Source of the DNA: Gordoniibacillus chartarius
GTDB taxonomy: Bacteria; Bacillota; Bacilli; Paenibacillales; NBRC-103111
Direction of reading: 5' to 3'
DNA: 64,000 bases
Assembly (NCBI RefSeq): GCF_042432825.1
Contig: NZ_JBHLWN010000027.1
Location: 162,057 to 226,056, forward strand
Shown piece after piece: positions 51,096-59,530 of the stretch. The first letter of the stretch is position 1; each line of letters opens with the position of its first letter. The position numbers and the translations under genes are program-made. The notes under the pieces were generated by a model. The model saw only the letters and a list, made by a program, of their open reading frames with translations. It ran no database searches and was not told the DNA's origin.

Positions 51096-51115
51096 AACAA
51101 AATAAATTTTGTTAT
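51096..51115. promoter_or_regulatory. Perfect operator palindrome before the LacI gene
   Basis: TAACAAAATAAATTTTGTTA is a perfect 20-bp palindrome with two central bases, about 60 bp upstream of the GTG start of the LacI gene. It fits LacI-type operators in length and symmetry. Confidence 0.75.
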
Positions 51116-51238
51116 GATTTCGGTCAATACGATCATTCATCTGCATAAGCAAAATTACCCATCGCATACAATCCGATCAAAATCGGAACCGAATAAGCAT
51201 AACGCCACTGCACACGATGGACGTAATGCAGCACTTCG

Positions 51239-51436
51239 TCAATGCAAAAAATGCGCCAGCTCTTCAGGCTGCAAGCCTGACAAATTATACGGAAAACGCT
51301 CGTCCTCATTCACGGCCTGAACAAGACTGCGCAGCAGCTCCCGCCCTCGACTCGTCATCGCCACATATTTGTATTTGGGACGCGTACGGTCGTACGTCAT
51401 CGCGATCCAACCATGCAGAAATATAACCCATTTCAT
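51239..51436 (-). CDS. Small hypothetical protein
   Basis: A 65-residue protein with a hydrophobic start (MKWVIFLHGWIAMTY), then basic and polar residues (DRTRPKYKYVAMTSRGRELL) and an acidic C-terminal helix. The compositional pattern reads as a real protein, and the frame is closed by nothing else on either strand, but the ribosome site is weak. I recognise no family. It lies alone between the LacI gene and the YjcZ-like gene, downstream of the latter's hairpin. Confidence 0.45.
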   Translation of the reverse strand: MKWVIFLHGWIAMTYDRTRPKYKYVAMTSRGRELLRSLVQAVNEDERFPYNLSGLQPEELAHFLH

Positions 51437-51466
51437 ACCAATCGATACATCCGCTTCAGCACAGCA

Positions 51467-51495
51467 ATCCCCGCCCCATGAAGAGGGGCGGGGAT
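51467..51495 (-). terminator. GC-rich hairpin downstream of the YjcZ-like gene
   Basis: ATCCCCGCCCC (51467-51477) and GGGGCGGGGAT (51485-51495) form a perfect 11-bp stem. The following minus-strand sequence is only weakly T-rich, so termination may be partial. Confidence 0.65.
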
Positions 51496-51517
51496 CGGCG
51501 GGCCATCTTCCCGTGGA

Positions 51518-51784
51518 TTACAGGAACAGACCGCGAGTAATGATCACAAGCAGAATGAACAGAACGAGAACTGCGCCATAGTTGCTGTAGCAAGGAACTA
51601 CAACCGGAGCGTGAACTACCGGCTTGATTTCCGGAAGCACGATTGCCGTGTGCTTGTAGGATGCATGCAGGTGAACGTGGTTGTCATGGTGCGGCATCGG
51701 AACTGGCATCGGAACTGGCATTGGAGCTGGTGCTGGGGCCGGCATAACGACCGGAGTATGCATTACAGGTGGTTTCATTTCCAT
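51518..51784 (-). CDS. Proline-rich YjcZ-like sporulation-type small protein
   Basis: An 88-residue protein. The N-terminal part is repetitive (MPVPMPVPMP and PAPAPAP blocks from a degenerate 12-bp repeat) with His-rich HHDNHVHLHASYKH. The C-terminal 25 residues, YSNYGAVLVLFILLVIITRG, form the short hydrophobic segment characteristic of YjcZ/YvrJ-like small spore proteins. AAGGAGG is ideally placed for the ATG at 51784; a GTG three codons upstream is less likely. Such proteins in Bacillus are made in sporulating cells and associate with membranes or coats. The His-rich part may bind metal; that is inference. Confidence 0.7.
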   Translation of the reverse strand: MEMKPPVMHTPVVMPAPAPAPMPVPMPVPMPHHDNHVHLHASYKHTAIVLPEIKPVVHAPVVVPCYSNYGAVLVLFILLVIITRGLFL

Positions 51785-51997
51785 ATCGGTCACCTCCTTC
51801 GCGGCGGTTCGACAGTATATGCTGGTTCGAAAGTTTCATAAGCAGCTTCATCGTTACATCACCATACTATGGAGGGAGTTTTGTCCCGTACACGGTAAAC
51901 ACCCAGACTCATCGAAAATAGACTCCTGCCCGCAGGCGTCCGTTACAGGTACGGATGTCGGAATGGCGTGCTTCCGGGCCCATGTCCTGCAAGTGAA

Positions 51998-52036
51998 AAA
52001 CCCACCGCATGGCCTCGACCGGCCATGGGTGGGTTT
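51998..52036. terminator. Terminator after the MBL hydrolase gene
   Basis: AAACCCACC-G-CATGGCC pairs with GGCCATG-G-GTGGGTTT around a six-base loop. The minus strand continues with TTTTT. It begins eight bases past the stop codon. The stretch from 51785 to 51997 holds only the ribosome site and upstream region of the YjcZ-like gene. Confidence 0.9.
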
Positions 52037-52043
52037 ACCTTGG

Positions 52044-52673
52044 TTATACGTATGGATTATGCTCCCGCTCGAATCCGATCGTCGTACGCCCGCCGTGACC
52101 GGGGTACACCGTGACGTCGTCGTCAAGCTCGAACAGCTTGCCGTGGATCGAATCGAGCAGCTCGCGTTCGCTGCCGCCCGTAAGATCCGTCCGGCCGACC
52201 GACAGCTTGAACAGCACATCGCCGCCGAACAGATGCTTCTCGAAGAGGAAGCTTACGCTTCCCGGCGAATGTCCCGGCGTGTGCAGCACCTTGAACGTTA
52301 GCCGGCCGTCCAGCAGCTTGAGGATCATGCCTTCGTCCAGCGCGTATTCGGCAGGGTCCGTCACGATCGGGCCGCCGAGATCCGGCCAGCGGCTCGAGCC
52401 GTTCTTGTTCGGGTTCGTCAGCCAATCGGCTTCGGCATCGTGCAAGTAGACGGGGCAGCCCTTGCTCTTGCGGATCGCATCGACGCCGCCGATGTGATCG
52501 AAATGGGCATGCGTCAAGAGGATCGCCTCGATGTGCAGCCCTTCGATACGCTTTAGCAGCGGTCCCGGGTTCATCCCCGGATCGATGATGACGGCTCGGC
52601 CGGCTTCCGGATCGGACAGCAGATACGCGTTCGTCTGCAGCGGGCCGAGACTGAAGGATTCTATCTTGATCAA
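52044..52673 (-). CDS. MBL-fold metallohydrolase, glyoxalase II-like (YqgX type)
   Basis: A 209-residue cytoplasmic hydrolase. The metal motif THAHFDH gives His55, His57, Asp59 and His60; further ligands are His135 (HTPGHSPG), Asp152 (FGGDVLF) and the His of YPGHGG near the C-terminus. The length and motif order match YqgX-type glyoxalase II-like proteins. The start is TTG, with AGGAGG 9 nt upstream. It lies 13 bp after the thioredoxin-like gene and forms an operon with it. The substrate is not determined by sequence; a thioester is likely. Confidence 0.93.
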   Translation of the reverse strand: MIKIESFSLGPLQTNAYLLSDPEAGRAVIIDPGMNPGPLLKRIEGLHIEAILLTHAHFDHIGGVDAIRKSKGCPVYLHDAEADWLTNPNKNGSSRWPDLGGPIVTDPAEYALDEGMILKLLDGRLTFKVLHTPGHSPGSVSFLFEKHLFGGDVLFKLSVGRTDLTGGSERELLDSIHGKLFELDDDVTVYPGHGGRTTIGFEREHNPYV

Positions 52674-52686
52674 GAACGCCGGCCTC

Positions 52687-53253
52687 CTAGAATGTCGAAA
52701 TCAGCTCGCGCAGCTCGCGTACGATCAAGTCCTGGTAACCGGTACCTTCGCCGTAACGGCGCTTGATTTCTTCGCGGGTCGCCGCGAGATTCGTCTGGTA
52801 GTCGGCCGATTCGCGGTCCGGGTTGTTTTTCTTAAACTCGACCATCGGCTCTTGTACGTAAGCAGGACGCGGTCCCCATGTTCCAAGCACGAAACCGCCT
52901 GTATCGACGATAATGACGACCGGAATCGAACGGCCGCCCATCACGAGGAACTGGTCGATCGTTTCCAGATGCTCCTCCATAATGAGCACTTCAACCGGCA
53001 TGCCGGTCGGCTCAAGCGCCCGGAACACGACAGGCACGTTGCGGACGACGTCGCCGCACCAGTCGGCGGCAATGATGACACAGCGCAGATCGTCGCGGTT
53101 CTGAAGCTGCTCGAAGAACTCCTTGTCGTCCTCGCTTGGCCAGTTGAACCGGTCGTACCAATCCTGGAACGTCTCTTTGTTCTTCGTCATTGCCTCGATG
53201 AATTGCTGCGGTTTAAGCCCTTGGCCCAGCTTGCTTGCGATATTCTTGCTCAC
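52687..53253 (-). CDS. Thioredoxin-fold protein with a single active-site cysteine
   Basis: A 188-residue protein of the thioredoxin-family group found in Bacillus and relatives. The WCGDVVRN motif at residues 65-72 replaces the usual WCxxC: Cys66 is present, the second Cys is not. GGRSIPVVIIVD supplies the cis-Pro. A monothiol mechanism or a non-redox role is likely. I start at GTG 53253, with GGGAGG well placed, giving VSKNIASKLG. The longer frame has no ribosome site. Cotranscribed with the MBL hydrolase. Confidence 0.87.
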   Translation of the reverse strand: MSKNIASKLGQGLKPQQFIEAMTKNKETFQDWYDRFNWPSEDDKEFFEQLQNRDDLRCVIIAADWCGDVVRNVPVVFRALEPTGMPVEVLIMEEHLETIDQFLVMGGRSIPVVIIVDTGGFVLGTWGPRPAYVQEPMVEFKKNNPDRESADYQTNLAATREEIKRRYGEGTGYQDLIVRELRELISTF

Positions 53254-53330
53254 TTGAACAGTCCTCCCATGGGAAAATGTTACGTACAAGCACGTTGCTG
53301 AGTTTATTTTAGCAGAATGTGGGACTGGGC

Positions 53331-53980
53331 TCAAAACTTATTCGGCGCAGGACCGGCGTCCACATGTCCGCGATTGACGGCTTCCCACAAGTATAGGGAC
53401 GCGATCGAGCGATACGGCGCCCAGCTCCGGCCGAGCTCCTCCAGCGGGGGCGCCCCTTCTTCATCGCTGCCATACAGCCAAACGGCGGCGCGGCGCAGCC
53501 CGGCATCGCCGAGCGACAACACATCCTCGCGGCCAAGATTGAAGATCAAGAACATCTCCGCGGTCCAGCGGCCAATGCCCTTCACCTTCGTCAATGCGGC
53601 GATGACCTGCTCATCGGACATCGAACGAAGCGCCTCTGCGTCAAATACATCGTTATGCATCGCTTCGGCAAGCGCCCGGATATAGGTAATTTTGGGCTTG
53701 GATACGCCCGCGGCGCGCAGCGCCTCCTCCGGGACGGAGCGGACGGCGTCAATTGGCCGCCGCAGACGGCTTCGGCACGCGAGCAGATCGTGGCCGCCGC
53801 TTTAACCGACAGCTGCTGGCCGATCAGCGCTCGGACCAGCGATTGGAACGGATCGCGGCGTCCGGTAATCGTCAGCTCGCCGATCAGGCCGATGAGCATA
53901 GCGAGGCGCGGGTCGGCAAGGCCGAGCGCAAGCACGCGTTCGTCGGCGGGGTCAAGCAGAAATAAAGGCTCGGCGAACAT
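53331..53980 (-). pseudogene. AlkA-type DNA-3-methyladenine glycosylase, frameshifted
   Basis: Two overlapping frames together encode one HhH-GPD glycosylase. The first (from ATG 53980, with GAGGGAGG) gives DPFQSLVRALIGQQLSVKAA, which is the family start. The second continues SVPEEALRAAGVSKPKITYI and LTKVKGIGRWTAEMFLIFNL with catalytic Asp in LSLGDAGLRR. The change of frame falls near 53750-53760, where a single missing base would explain it. The enzyme would excise alkylated purines. Either the gene is dead in this strain or the sequence has an error there; both halves look otherwise conserved, which favours a recent event or an error. Confidence 0.85.
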
Positions 53981-53996
53981 CGGGACAACCTCCCTC

Positions 53997-55094
53997 TTAG
54001 GAATGTACTGGCGGTATGTTGGCTTTAGCTGAACGATACGAATCGTCAAAATGCTCCAGCAGCGCTTCGCGGAACAGACGCGCCGGCGTCGACAGCTCCC
54101 GGTGCTTGGCCCGGATCAGTCCGTGTGTCAGCAGCAGCGGGTCGGCGGCGGAAGGTGCATCGGGCGGCTCGGTGCATGCGGTGGCGATTGAGCCAGCGTA
54201 CAGTGCTGTGAGCGATGCTCCGGGCGGCTCGATGAACACAGGGGCGGCGGAGCCGGGGTTCGGTGCCGCGGAGTCCGGTGATATAGCGTCGTTAAGGGGA
54301 AGCTCATCGAGCACTCCTGCGGCGATATCGGCGTGGACCGTCGTCTGCGGCAGCAGCGCGAAACCGAGCCCGCAGCGCACCGCCTGGCGAATCATTTCCG
54401 GGCTCGCGAACACCATGGGCGCCGGAGCCCGCCGTGGCACATTGTAGGCGGAAGCGTACTGCTGAAGCAGTCGTTCGGCCAGCGTATGGTACATGCAGCG
54501 GCCGCCGAAGCCGATGACGCGCTCCGCCGAGAGCGCGTCCCAGCCGTCGGCGCGCCAGCGCCGGCCCACCTGCGGCGAGGCGACCCAGACGAGCCGCTCG
54601 GTCAGCAGCGGCTCGAAGCTGAGCTCGCCGCGGCCCGGGTCGGCCGGCACGAGGCCCAGCTCGGCGCGGCCGGCCGCTACGGCTTCCGCCGTCTCTTGCA
54701 GGAAGCCCCCGGCAAGCTCAAGCCGGATGCGCGGATACCGGCTGACGAACGCCTCCAGCACCGGTGTCAAATGAGCCGTGCTGAACGATTCCAGCGCCTG
54801 CACATGCAAGCTGCCCTGCGGCTCGTCGAGCGAGGCCATCGCTTCCTTCAGCCCCTCGCTCAGCCGCACGAACCGGGCGGCATACGCCGCCGCCTCAAGC
54901 CCCGCCCGCGTCGGCTCGACGCCGCGCGGGAGCCGGTCGAACAGCTTCTTGCCGCAGGCCTGCTCGAGCAGCCGGATTTGCGCCGTCACCGTCGACTGTA
55001 CGTACCCGAGCCGCTCGGCGGCCCGGCTGAAGCTTCGTTCCTCCAGCACGGTGAGGAACGTCACGAACATCCTGCCTTCGAGCTGTTCGAGCAT
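53997..55094 (-). CDS. LysR family transcriptional regulator with C-terminal insertion
   Basis: A 365-residue regulator. The N-terminal helix-turn-helix is standard (FVTFLTVLEERSFSRAAERLGYVQSTVTAQIRLLEQACGKKLF, written here by its key residues). The effector domain is recognisable, but about 60 extra residues rich in Pro, Ala and Ser lie after VLDELPLNDA, making it longer than the usual 295-300. It is divergent from the HPP gene at 55239, whose promoter region carries three TCAAATAC repeats, so it probably controls that gene. The inducer is unknown. Confidence 0.9.
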   Translation of the reverse strand: MLEQLEGRMFVTFLTVLEERSFSRAAERLGYVQSTVTAQIRLLEQACGKKLFDRLPRGVEPTRAGLEAAAYAARFVRLSEGLKEAMASLDEPQGSLHVQALESFSTAHLTPVLEAFVSRYPRIRLELAGGFLQETAEAVAAGRAELGLVPADPGRGELSFEPLLTERLVWVASPQVGRRWRADGWDALSAERVIGFGGRCMYHTLAERLLQQYASAYNVPRRAPAPMVFASPEMIRQAVRCGLGFALLPQTTVHADIAAGVLDELPLNDAISPDSAAPNPGSAAPVFIEPPGASLTALYAGSIATACTEPPDAPSAADPLLLTHGLIRAKHRELSTPARLFREALLEHFDDSYRSAKANIPPVHS

Positions 55095-55130
55095 GGAGCC
55101 GTCCCCCTTTGCAGATTAGATATCGATAAC

Positions 55131-55169
55131 TCAAATACTTGATATCAAATACATTCAATTATCAAATAC
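55131..55169. promoter_or_regulatory. Three TCAAATAC direct repeats between lysR and HPP genes
   Basis: TCAAATAC occurs at 55131-55138, 55145-55152 and 55162-55169, and small palindromes (TATCGATA, TTGATATCAA) overlap. LysR proteins bind such clustered sites in divergent promoters; binding here is inferred from position. Confidence 0.55.
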
Positions 55170-55238
55170 ATATACCTATGTTACCATAAGTTTACATGCA
55201 TTGCATTCCACAACGTTACAGAAAGCGGAGGGTACCTC

Positions 55239-55916
55239 ATGCGGTTATCAGCTTCAAAGTTAATTTCAGCTTCAACTTCAACTTCTGCTGCACCTGCACC
55301 TGCACCTTCATCTTCATCTTCATCTGCAGCTGAACCGACACCTGTACTACCAAATTCAGCTATAGCTTTGACGGAAACGCCCCCGGCCGCCGATGGACGG
55401 CAGGCCGCCAAGCCTGCCGCCCTCCTGCCGGCTTCGGGACGGCCTTATCTGCAGGCTCTCCGCGCCGCCCTAGGCGGCTTCGCGGCGATCCTGCTGTGCG
55501 CGCTGCTCGGCTCCGCCTCCGAGCTGGCGCTGATTATGGCGCCGTTCGGCGCCACCTGCGTGCTCGCGTTCGGGCTGCCCGACAGCCCGCTCGCCCAGCC
55601 GCGCAACATCGTCGGCGGCCACCTCCTCTCCACCGCGATCGGCCTGCTGACGCTGGCCTGCTTCGGCTCCCATCCGTGGAGCCTCGCTCTGGGCGTCGCG
55701 CTGGCCATCGCAGCGATGCACCTGACGCGCACCGTGCATCCGCCGGCGGGCGCCGACCCGCTGCTGGTTATGCTGAGCGGCGCCGGCTGGAGCTTCCTGC
55801 TGACACCGGTACTCGCCGGGTCGGTGCTCATCGTCGCCGCAGCCTGGCTCTATCACCGGCTGATGCCCGTTTCGTCCGGCTCCGCACCGGTTCGCTACCC
55901 GAAGGGGTGGCGGTGA
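55239..55916 (+). CDS. HPP family membrane protein
   Basis: A 225-residue protein. The first 70 residues are low complexity (Ser, Ala, Pro, Thr), encoded by imperfect 6-bp repeats such as three ACCTGC and three TTCATC units. Four helices follow, with the name-giving motif HPPAGADPLL near residue 172. HPP proteins have been linked to nitrite transport in plastids and cyanobacteria; the role in Bacillota is unclear. GGAGG is well placed. Divergent from the LysR gene, which probably regulates it. The low-complexity N-terminus is unusual for the family. Confidence 0.88.
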   Translation: MRLSASKLISASTSTSAAPAPAPSSSSSSAAEPTPVLPNSAIALTETPPAADGRQAAKPAALLPASGRPYLQALRAALGGFAAILLCALLGSASELALIMAPFGATCVLAFGLPDSPLAQPRNIVGGHLLSTAIGLLTLACFGSHPWSLALGVALAIAAMHLTRTVHPPAGADPLLVMLSGAGWSFLLTPVLAGSVLIVAAAWLYHRLMPVSSGSAPVRYPKGWR

Positions 55917-55995
55917 CATTTTGCCTCAGGCTTGTCATGCTTGGCCCCCGAAGCGCATACAATGGGTACAAACTTGACGAATCGGAGGGTCTCTC

Positions 55996-56448
55996 ATGAA
56001 CAAAGTAATGTTTATTCGGCAGGGCCAGATTGTGCTCGGCGCGGTTCTGCTGCTCGGTATTGCCGCCACCGGCTTATACCTGAAGCATACCGAAAGCAAG
56101 TCCGCCAGCACGATGAGCGCCGGTGTCGAGCGGACGTTTCATATGGTAACCGGAGAATACAAGACGACCCTCCCGGATGGCAAAGAGATGGAAGCGTACC
56201 GCTGGGACCCGGGCCAGATTATCGTGAAGAAGAACGAGAAGGTGACGCTGCGCATACTCGGCGTTAACGGCTCCTCGCACAAGTTCATCATCGAAGGCAC
56301 GAATATTAGCAACGAAGTCAAGAAAGGCAAAGAAACGGTCGTCTCCTTTACGATGCAGAAGGAAGGCACCTACCGGATCATTTGTACCGATCATCCCGAT
56401 GCGGCGCACAGCGGACCGATGATCGGCTACATTACCGTACTGCCGTAA
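55996..56448 (+). CDS. Membrane-anchored cupredoxin-like protein
   Basis: A 150-residue protein with one N-terminal helix (IVLGAVLLLGIAATGLYL) and an extracytoplasmic cupredoxin domain. Candidate copper ligands are His95 (SSHKF), Cys130, His133 or His138 and Met142 (CTDHPDAAHSGPM). The spacing resembles nitrosocyanin or the CuA-type cupredoxins of nitrous oxide reductase, but with one Cys a mononuclear site is likely. It could carry electrons or bind copper outside the membrane. GGAGGG lies before the ATG. It follows the HPP gene by 79 bp and may be cotranscribed. Confidence 0.85.
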   Translation: MNKVMFIRQGQIVLGAVLLLGIAATGLYLKHTESKSASTMSAGVERTFHMVTGEYKTTLPDGKEMEAYRWDPGQIIVKKNEKVTLRILGVNGSSHKFIIEGTNISNEVKKGKETVVSFTMQKEGTYRIICTDHPDAAHSGPMIGYITVLP

Positions 56449-56545
56449 TTGGGCGCCTTCGTACGGACAGATGCCCAGCGCCCACTCCCCTCGCCCGTCA
56501 TACTAATAACGTAATGACGCCAGCGAGAGGAGACGAGCGCATCTC

Positions 56546-56863
56546 ATGATGATCAATAAGCAAGGCGAGAAGCACAAGCCGCCATCCCTGTCCGTACGGG
56601 GCATCCGCCGTTCCTGCAACCGCGAGCTGTACCGCGCCGCCAAGCGGCTCAAGACCTACATCCCGCCCGAGAAGATGGCGGAAGCCGAGAAGCTGTATTT
56701 GGATAAAGTGCTGGGCAGCCTCCCTTACATTATGGAAAATGGCAACAATCATAAGCTGCTGGCCGACTGGTGGGACGACAACGTAAACGCCGACGTGGCC
56801 GCCCTTTGGGACGTAGAGCCCGCGCGTCTAGCCCGGGCGTTCCGGGACGCCTTCGGCGGCTGA
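56546..56863 (+). CDS. Conserved hypothetical protein, helical
   Basis: A 105-residue soluble protein. The N-terminal half is basic (SVRGIRRSCNRELYRAAKRLKTY), and the C-terminal half is acidic and Trp-rich (LLADWWDDNVNADVAALWDVEPARLARAF). No motif points to a function. GAGGAG stands upstream of ATG 56546 at rather long spacing. A strong terminator follows, so it ends a transcription unit. I do not recognise a family. Confidence 0.65.
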   Translation: MMINKQGEKHKPPSLSVRGIRRSCNRELYRAAKRLKTYIPPEKMAEAEKLYLDKVLGSLPYIMENGNNHKLLADWWDDNVNADVAALWDVEPARLARAFRDAFGG

Positions 56864-56867
56864 CCGT

Positions 56868-56909
56868 AAGGCAGAATCCGGTTTGGCCGACCGATTCTGC
56901 CTTATTTTG
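56868..56909 (+). terminator. Rho-independent terminator
   Basis: AAGGCAGAATC (56868-56878) and GATTCTGCCTT (56893-56903) form a perfect 11-bp stem, followed by ATTTT. Confidence 0.9.
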
Positions 56910-57034
56910 CGTGGACAGACCGCGCATTTACCGAGCCGCTGCCCGCCCTCGCCACATGTCCAGCGTTTCTGCTATACTCAGCTTACGGACAAATACTTAA
57001 TGGAGCATGGACTCCAGGGAGGGGCCTCATTTTC

Positions 57035-58045
57035 ATGGCACAGTCGGAGGTTAAAGCTTGGGAAGGCGACTATTACGGAGAGCGCGCCATATGGCTGCGG
57101 GCAGGCGGCTATGAAGCGGCGCTGCTGCCCGAGACCGGCGGCAACTTGATCGCGCTGCGCGATACCGTTCGCGGCTATCACTACTTGCACGAGCCTTATG
57201 AAGCGGAGCTGGAGGCCTTCAAAGCCAATGCGATCATTCACGGCATTCCGGTGCTGTTTCCGCCGAACCGTTTTGACGCGGGGACATTTACGCTGAACGG
57301 GCGGACGTATCAATTTCCGGTGAACGAACAAGCCAGAGGCAATCATCTGCACGGCTTCTTATACGACATTCCGTGGAACGTCACGTCGTTCGGTACCGTC
57401 GCGGATTCGAGCTATGTCGAGATCGAGCAGAAGGTCGACGAAGAGCATGCCGTGTACCGCTATTTCCCGCATCGTTTTACGTTCCGTATTCGTTATTCGC
57501 TGTCTGCAGCAGGCCTGCAGCAAGCCGTCGAGGTCGTGAACGACGGAACGGACGAGATGCCATGCATGGTCGCCTTCCATACGGCGGTCAACGCGCCGTT
57601 CGATCCGAACAGCAGCCCTGACGACTACAAGCTGACCTTGTCGATCGGCAAGCGCTGGGAAATGAGCGAGCGGATGCTGCCGACGGGCAAGCACCAGCCG
57701 TTGAGCTCGGAGGAAGAACTGCTTGCGACGACAGGAATCAATCCTTTCTTTGAACCGATGGACAACCATTACACCGCTGTGACGGCAGGCGCGAACGACC
57801 GGCATCGGATGACGCTGACCGATACGAAGCAAGGCCTGCGCCTCGTTTACGAAGCCGATCCGGCGTACAAGCAGTGGATGATTTGGAACAACAACGCGAC
57901 GCCGGGCTTCTTCTGTCCGGAGCCGCAGAACAATCTCGTCAATGCGCCGAACGTCGATTTGCCGGCGGAGCAGTCCGGTCTCGTGATGCTGGAGCCTGGA
58001 GCTGTTTGGAAGGCCGACAGCCGCATTTACTGCGAGCAGGTTTAA
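57035..58045 (+). CDS. Aldose 1-epimerase family protein
   Basis: A 336-residue galactose mutarotase-fold protein. The family features seen are ALLPETGGNLIALRD near residue 30, HGIPVLFPPNRFDAG, GNHLHGFLYD (the conserved His), VAFHTAVNAPF and a C-terminal CPEPQNNLVNAP. It would interconvert the alpha and beta forms of a sugar or sugar phosphate in the cytoplasm. AGGGAGGGG lies upstream of the ATG. It stands alone between two terminators, with a TATACT box near 56972. Substrate not determined. Confidence 0.92.
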   Translation: MAQSEVKAWEGDYYGERAIWLRAGGYEAALLPETGGNLIALRDTVRGYHYLHEPYEAELEAFKANAIIHGIPVLFPPNRFDAGTFTLNGRTYQFPVNEQARGNHLHGFLYDIPWNVTSFGTVADSSYVEIEQKVDEEHAVYRYFPHRFTFRIRYSLSAAGLQQAVEVVNDGTDEMPCMVAFHTAVNAPFDPNSSPDDYKLTLSIGKRWEMSERMLPTGKHQPLSSEEELLATTGINPFFEPMDNHYTAVTAGANDRHRMTLTDTKQGLRLVYEADPAYKQWMIWNNNATPGFFCPEPQNNLVNAPNVDLPAEQSGLVMLEPGAVWKADSRIYCEQV

Positions 58046-58050
58046 CAAAT

Positions 58051-58096
58051 AAGGCAGTCCGGGGCTTACCTGCCCTTCCGGACTGCCTTTGTTTTT
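58051..58096 (+). terminator. Terminator of the aldose epimerase gene
   Basis: AAGGCAGTCCGG (58051-58062) and CCGGACTGCCTT (58078-58089) form a perfect 12-bp stem followed by TGTTTTT. Confidence 0.92.
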
Positions 58097-58130
58097 CGTT
58101 CATTCATGCAGCCTCGCTCAAATGCCTCCG

Positions 58131-59390
58131 TCACCTAGCCTCATTGTCGCCGCCGGCTTCCCATCGCTTTATGACGATCGCGGCATTGTGCCCGCCGAAG
58201 CCGAATGAATTGGACAGGCCGTACAGAGCGTCCGTCCTTCTCGGTACGAGCGGAACATAGTCCAAGTCGCAGTTCGGGTCCGGGTGCTCCAGGTTGATCG
58301 TCGGGGGAATGATACCGCAGCGCAGGGTTTCAACCAGCGCTATAGCTTCGAACGCACCGGCTGCGCCGAGCATATGTCCGGTCATCGATTTATTCGCCGT
58401 AATCGGTACCCGGTAGGCCGCCTCCCCGAATAGACGCTTGATCGCAATGGTCTCCGATAGGTCCCCTGCTTCCGTACTCGTTGCATGCGCACTAATGACC
58501 CCGATCTGCTGCGGAGTAAGGCCGGCATCACTTAAGGCCGCTTTCATGGCCAAATATGCCCCATAGCCTTCCGGATGCGTGGCGACGGGATGATACGCAT
58601 CCGAGCTCGCCCCGTAGCCGACAATCTCGGCGAGGATTCCGGCGCCACGGGCCTCCGCATGAGCCAGGGTTTCCAGAATCAGCATACCGGCGCCTTCTCC
58701 CATGACAAACCCGTCCCGATCTGCGTCAAACGGACGGCTTGCACGCTCCGGCGCTTCGTTGCGGACGGACAAGGCCGTAGCATTCCCGAAGCTGGCGAGC
58801 GAAAGCTCCGTGATTGCGGCCTCGGCTCCTCCCGCCATAACGACGTCGGCAACTCCCAGCCTCAGCAGCCGGCAGGCTTCTCCGATGGCTGTATTGCCGA
58901 TGGAGCAAGCGGTTACCGGTGCGAGGGTCGGACCGTGCGCCCCGTATTTCATCGAAATTTGTGCCGCCGCCATATTCGTGATCATCATCGGCACGAGCTG
59001 AGGACTCACGCGATCCGGCCCGCGCGTCTTGAACACGGTCTCGTTATCGATCAACGTCTGAAGCCCGCCGATCCCAGACCCGACATACACGGCTAACCGT
59101 TCTTTATTCAACCTCTCCAAGGGAAGACGTGCTTGCCGGACAGCCTCTTCCGCCGCGAATAAGGCATACTGGCAAAATCGGTCCAGCTTGCGCGCATCCT
59201 TCTTTCCGAAGAGTGCTTCCGCATCGAAATCCGTAACAGTGCCGGCGATTCTCGTCTTTAGCCGCGACGCGTCGAACCGCTCGATCAGCCGTATACCGGA
59301 ATTCCCCTTTATCAAATTACTCCATGCCGATTCGACATCGTTTCCAAGCGGGGAGACGACCCCCATTCCCGTTACGACGACTCGATTCAT
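58131..59390 (-). CDS. Beta-ketoacyl-ACP synthase II paralogue (FabF-like)
   Basis: A 419-residue condensing enzyme of the thiolase fold. The Cys-His-His triad is complete: Cys162 (VTACSIGN), His302 (SAHATST) and His339 (GHMLGAAG); PFDADRDGFVMGEGAG is also typical. It would extend acyl-ACP chains using malonyl-ACP. The motifs differ from housekeeping FabF (TACATG and NAHGTST), and no other fatty acid gene is near, so it may be a specialised copy. ATG 59390 is chosen because of AAGGAG 9 nt upstream; the longer frame would cross the operator at 59418. It is divergent from the XRE regulator gene. Confidence 0.92.
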   Translation of the reverse strand: MNRVVVTGMGVVSPLGNDVESAWSNLIKGNSGIRLIERFDASRLKTRIAGTVTDFDAEALFGKKDARKLDRFCQYALFAAEEAVRQARLPLERLNKERLAVYVGSGIGGLQTLIDNETVFKTRGPDRVSPQLVPMMITNMAAAQISMKYGAHGPTLAPVTACSIGNTAIGEACRLLRLGVADVVMAGGAEAAITELSLASFGNATALSVRNEAPERASRPFDADRDGFVMGEGAGMLILETLAHAEARGAGILAEIVGYGASSDAYHPVATHPEGYGAYLAMKAALSDAGLTPQQIGVISAHATSTEAGDLSETIAIKRLFGEAAYRVPITANKSMTGHMLGAAGAFEAIALVETLRCGIIPPTINLEHPDPNCDLDYVPLVPRRTDALYGLSNSFGFGGHNAAIVIKRWEAGGDNEAR

Positions 59391-59417
59391 ATCGATCACT
59401 CCTTCAGCTGCAACTAC

Positions 59418-59490
59418 TGGTATTGATACCATTGTATCCTCTGTGTATCCTATTACAAGTTGTTGTTTATACTGGTATAATCAATACCAT
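59418..59490. promoter_or_regulatory. Twin operators and promoter between fabF-like and XRE genes
   Basis: TGGTATTGATACCA (59418-59431) and TGGTATAATCAATACCA (59474-59490) share the arms TGGTAT/ATACCA. The second contains TATAAT (59477-59482), which with TTACAA (59453-59458, 18-bp spacing) forms a plus-strand promoter for the XRE gene. A bound regulator would thus block its own promoter and, through the other site, the fabF-like gene. Confidence 0.8.
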
Positions 59491-59530
59491 AATACTCTAC
59501 AGCAGCCTGAAGGAGGCGCCAAAACTCCAC

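Noticed and set aside
54333..55142. 269-codon plus-strand frame opposite the LysR gene
   Set aside because: Arg/Ala/His-rich composition caused by GC-rich antisense coding; the LysR frame has clear motifs.
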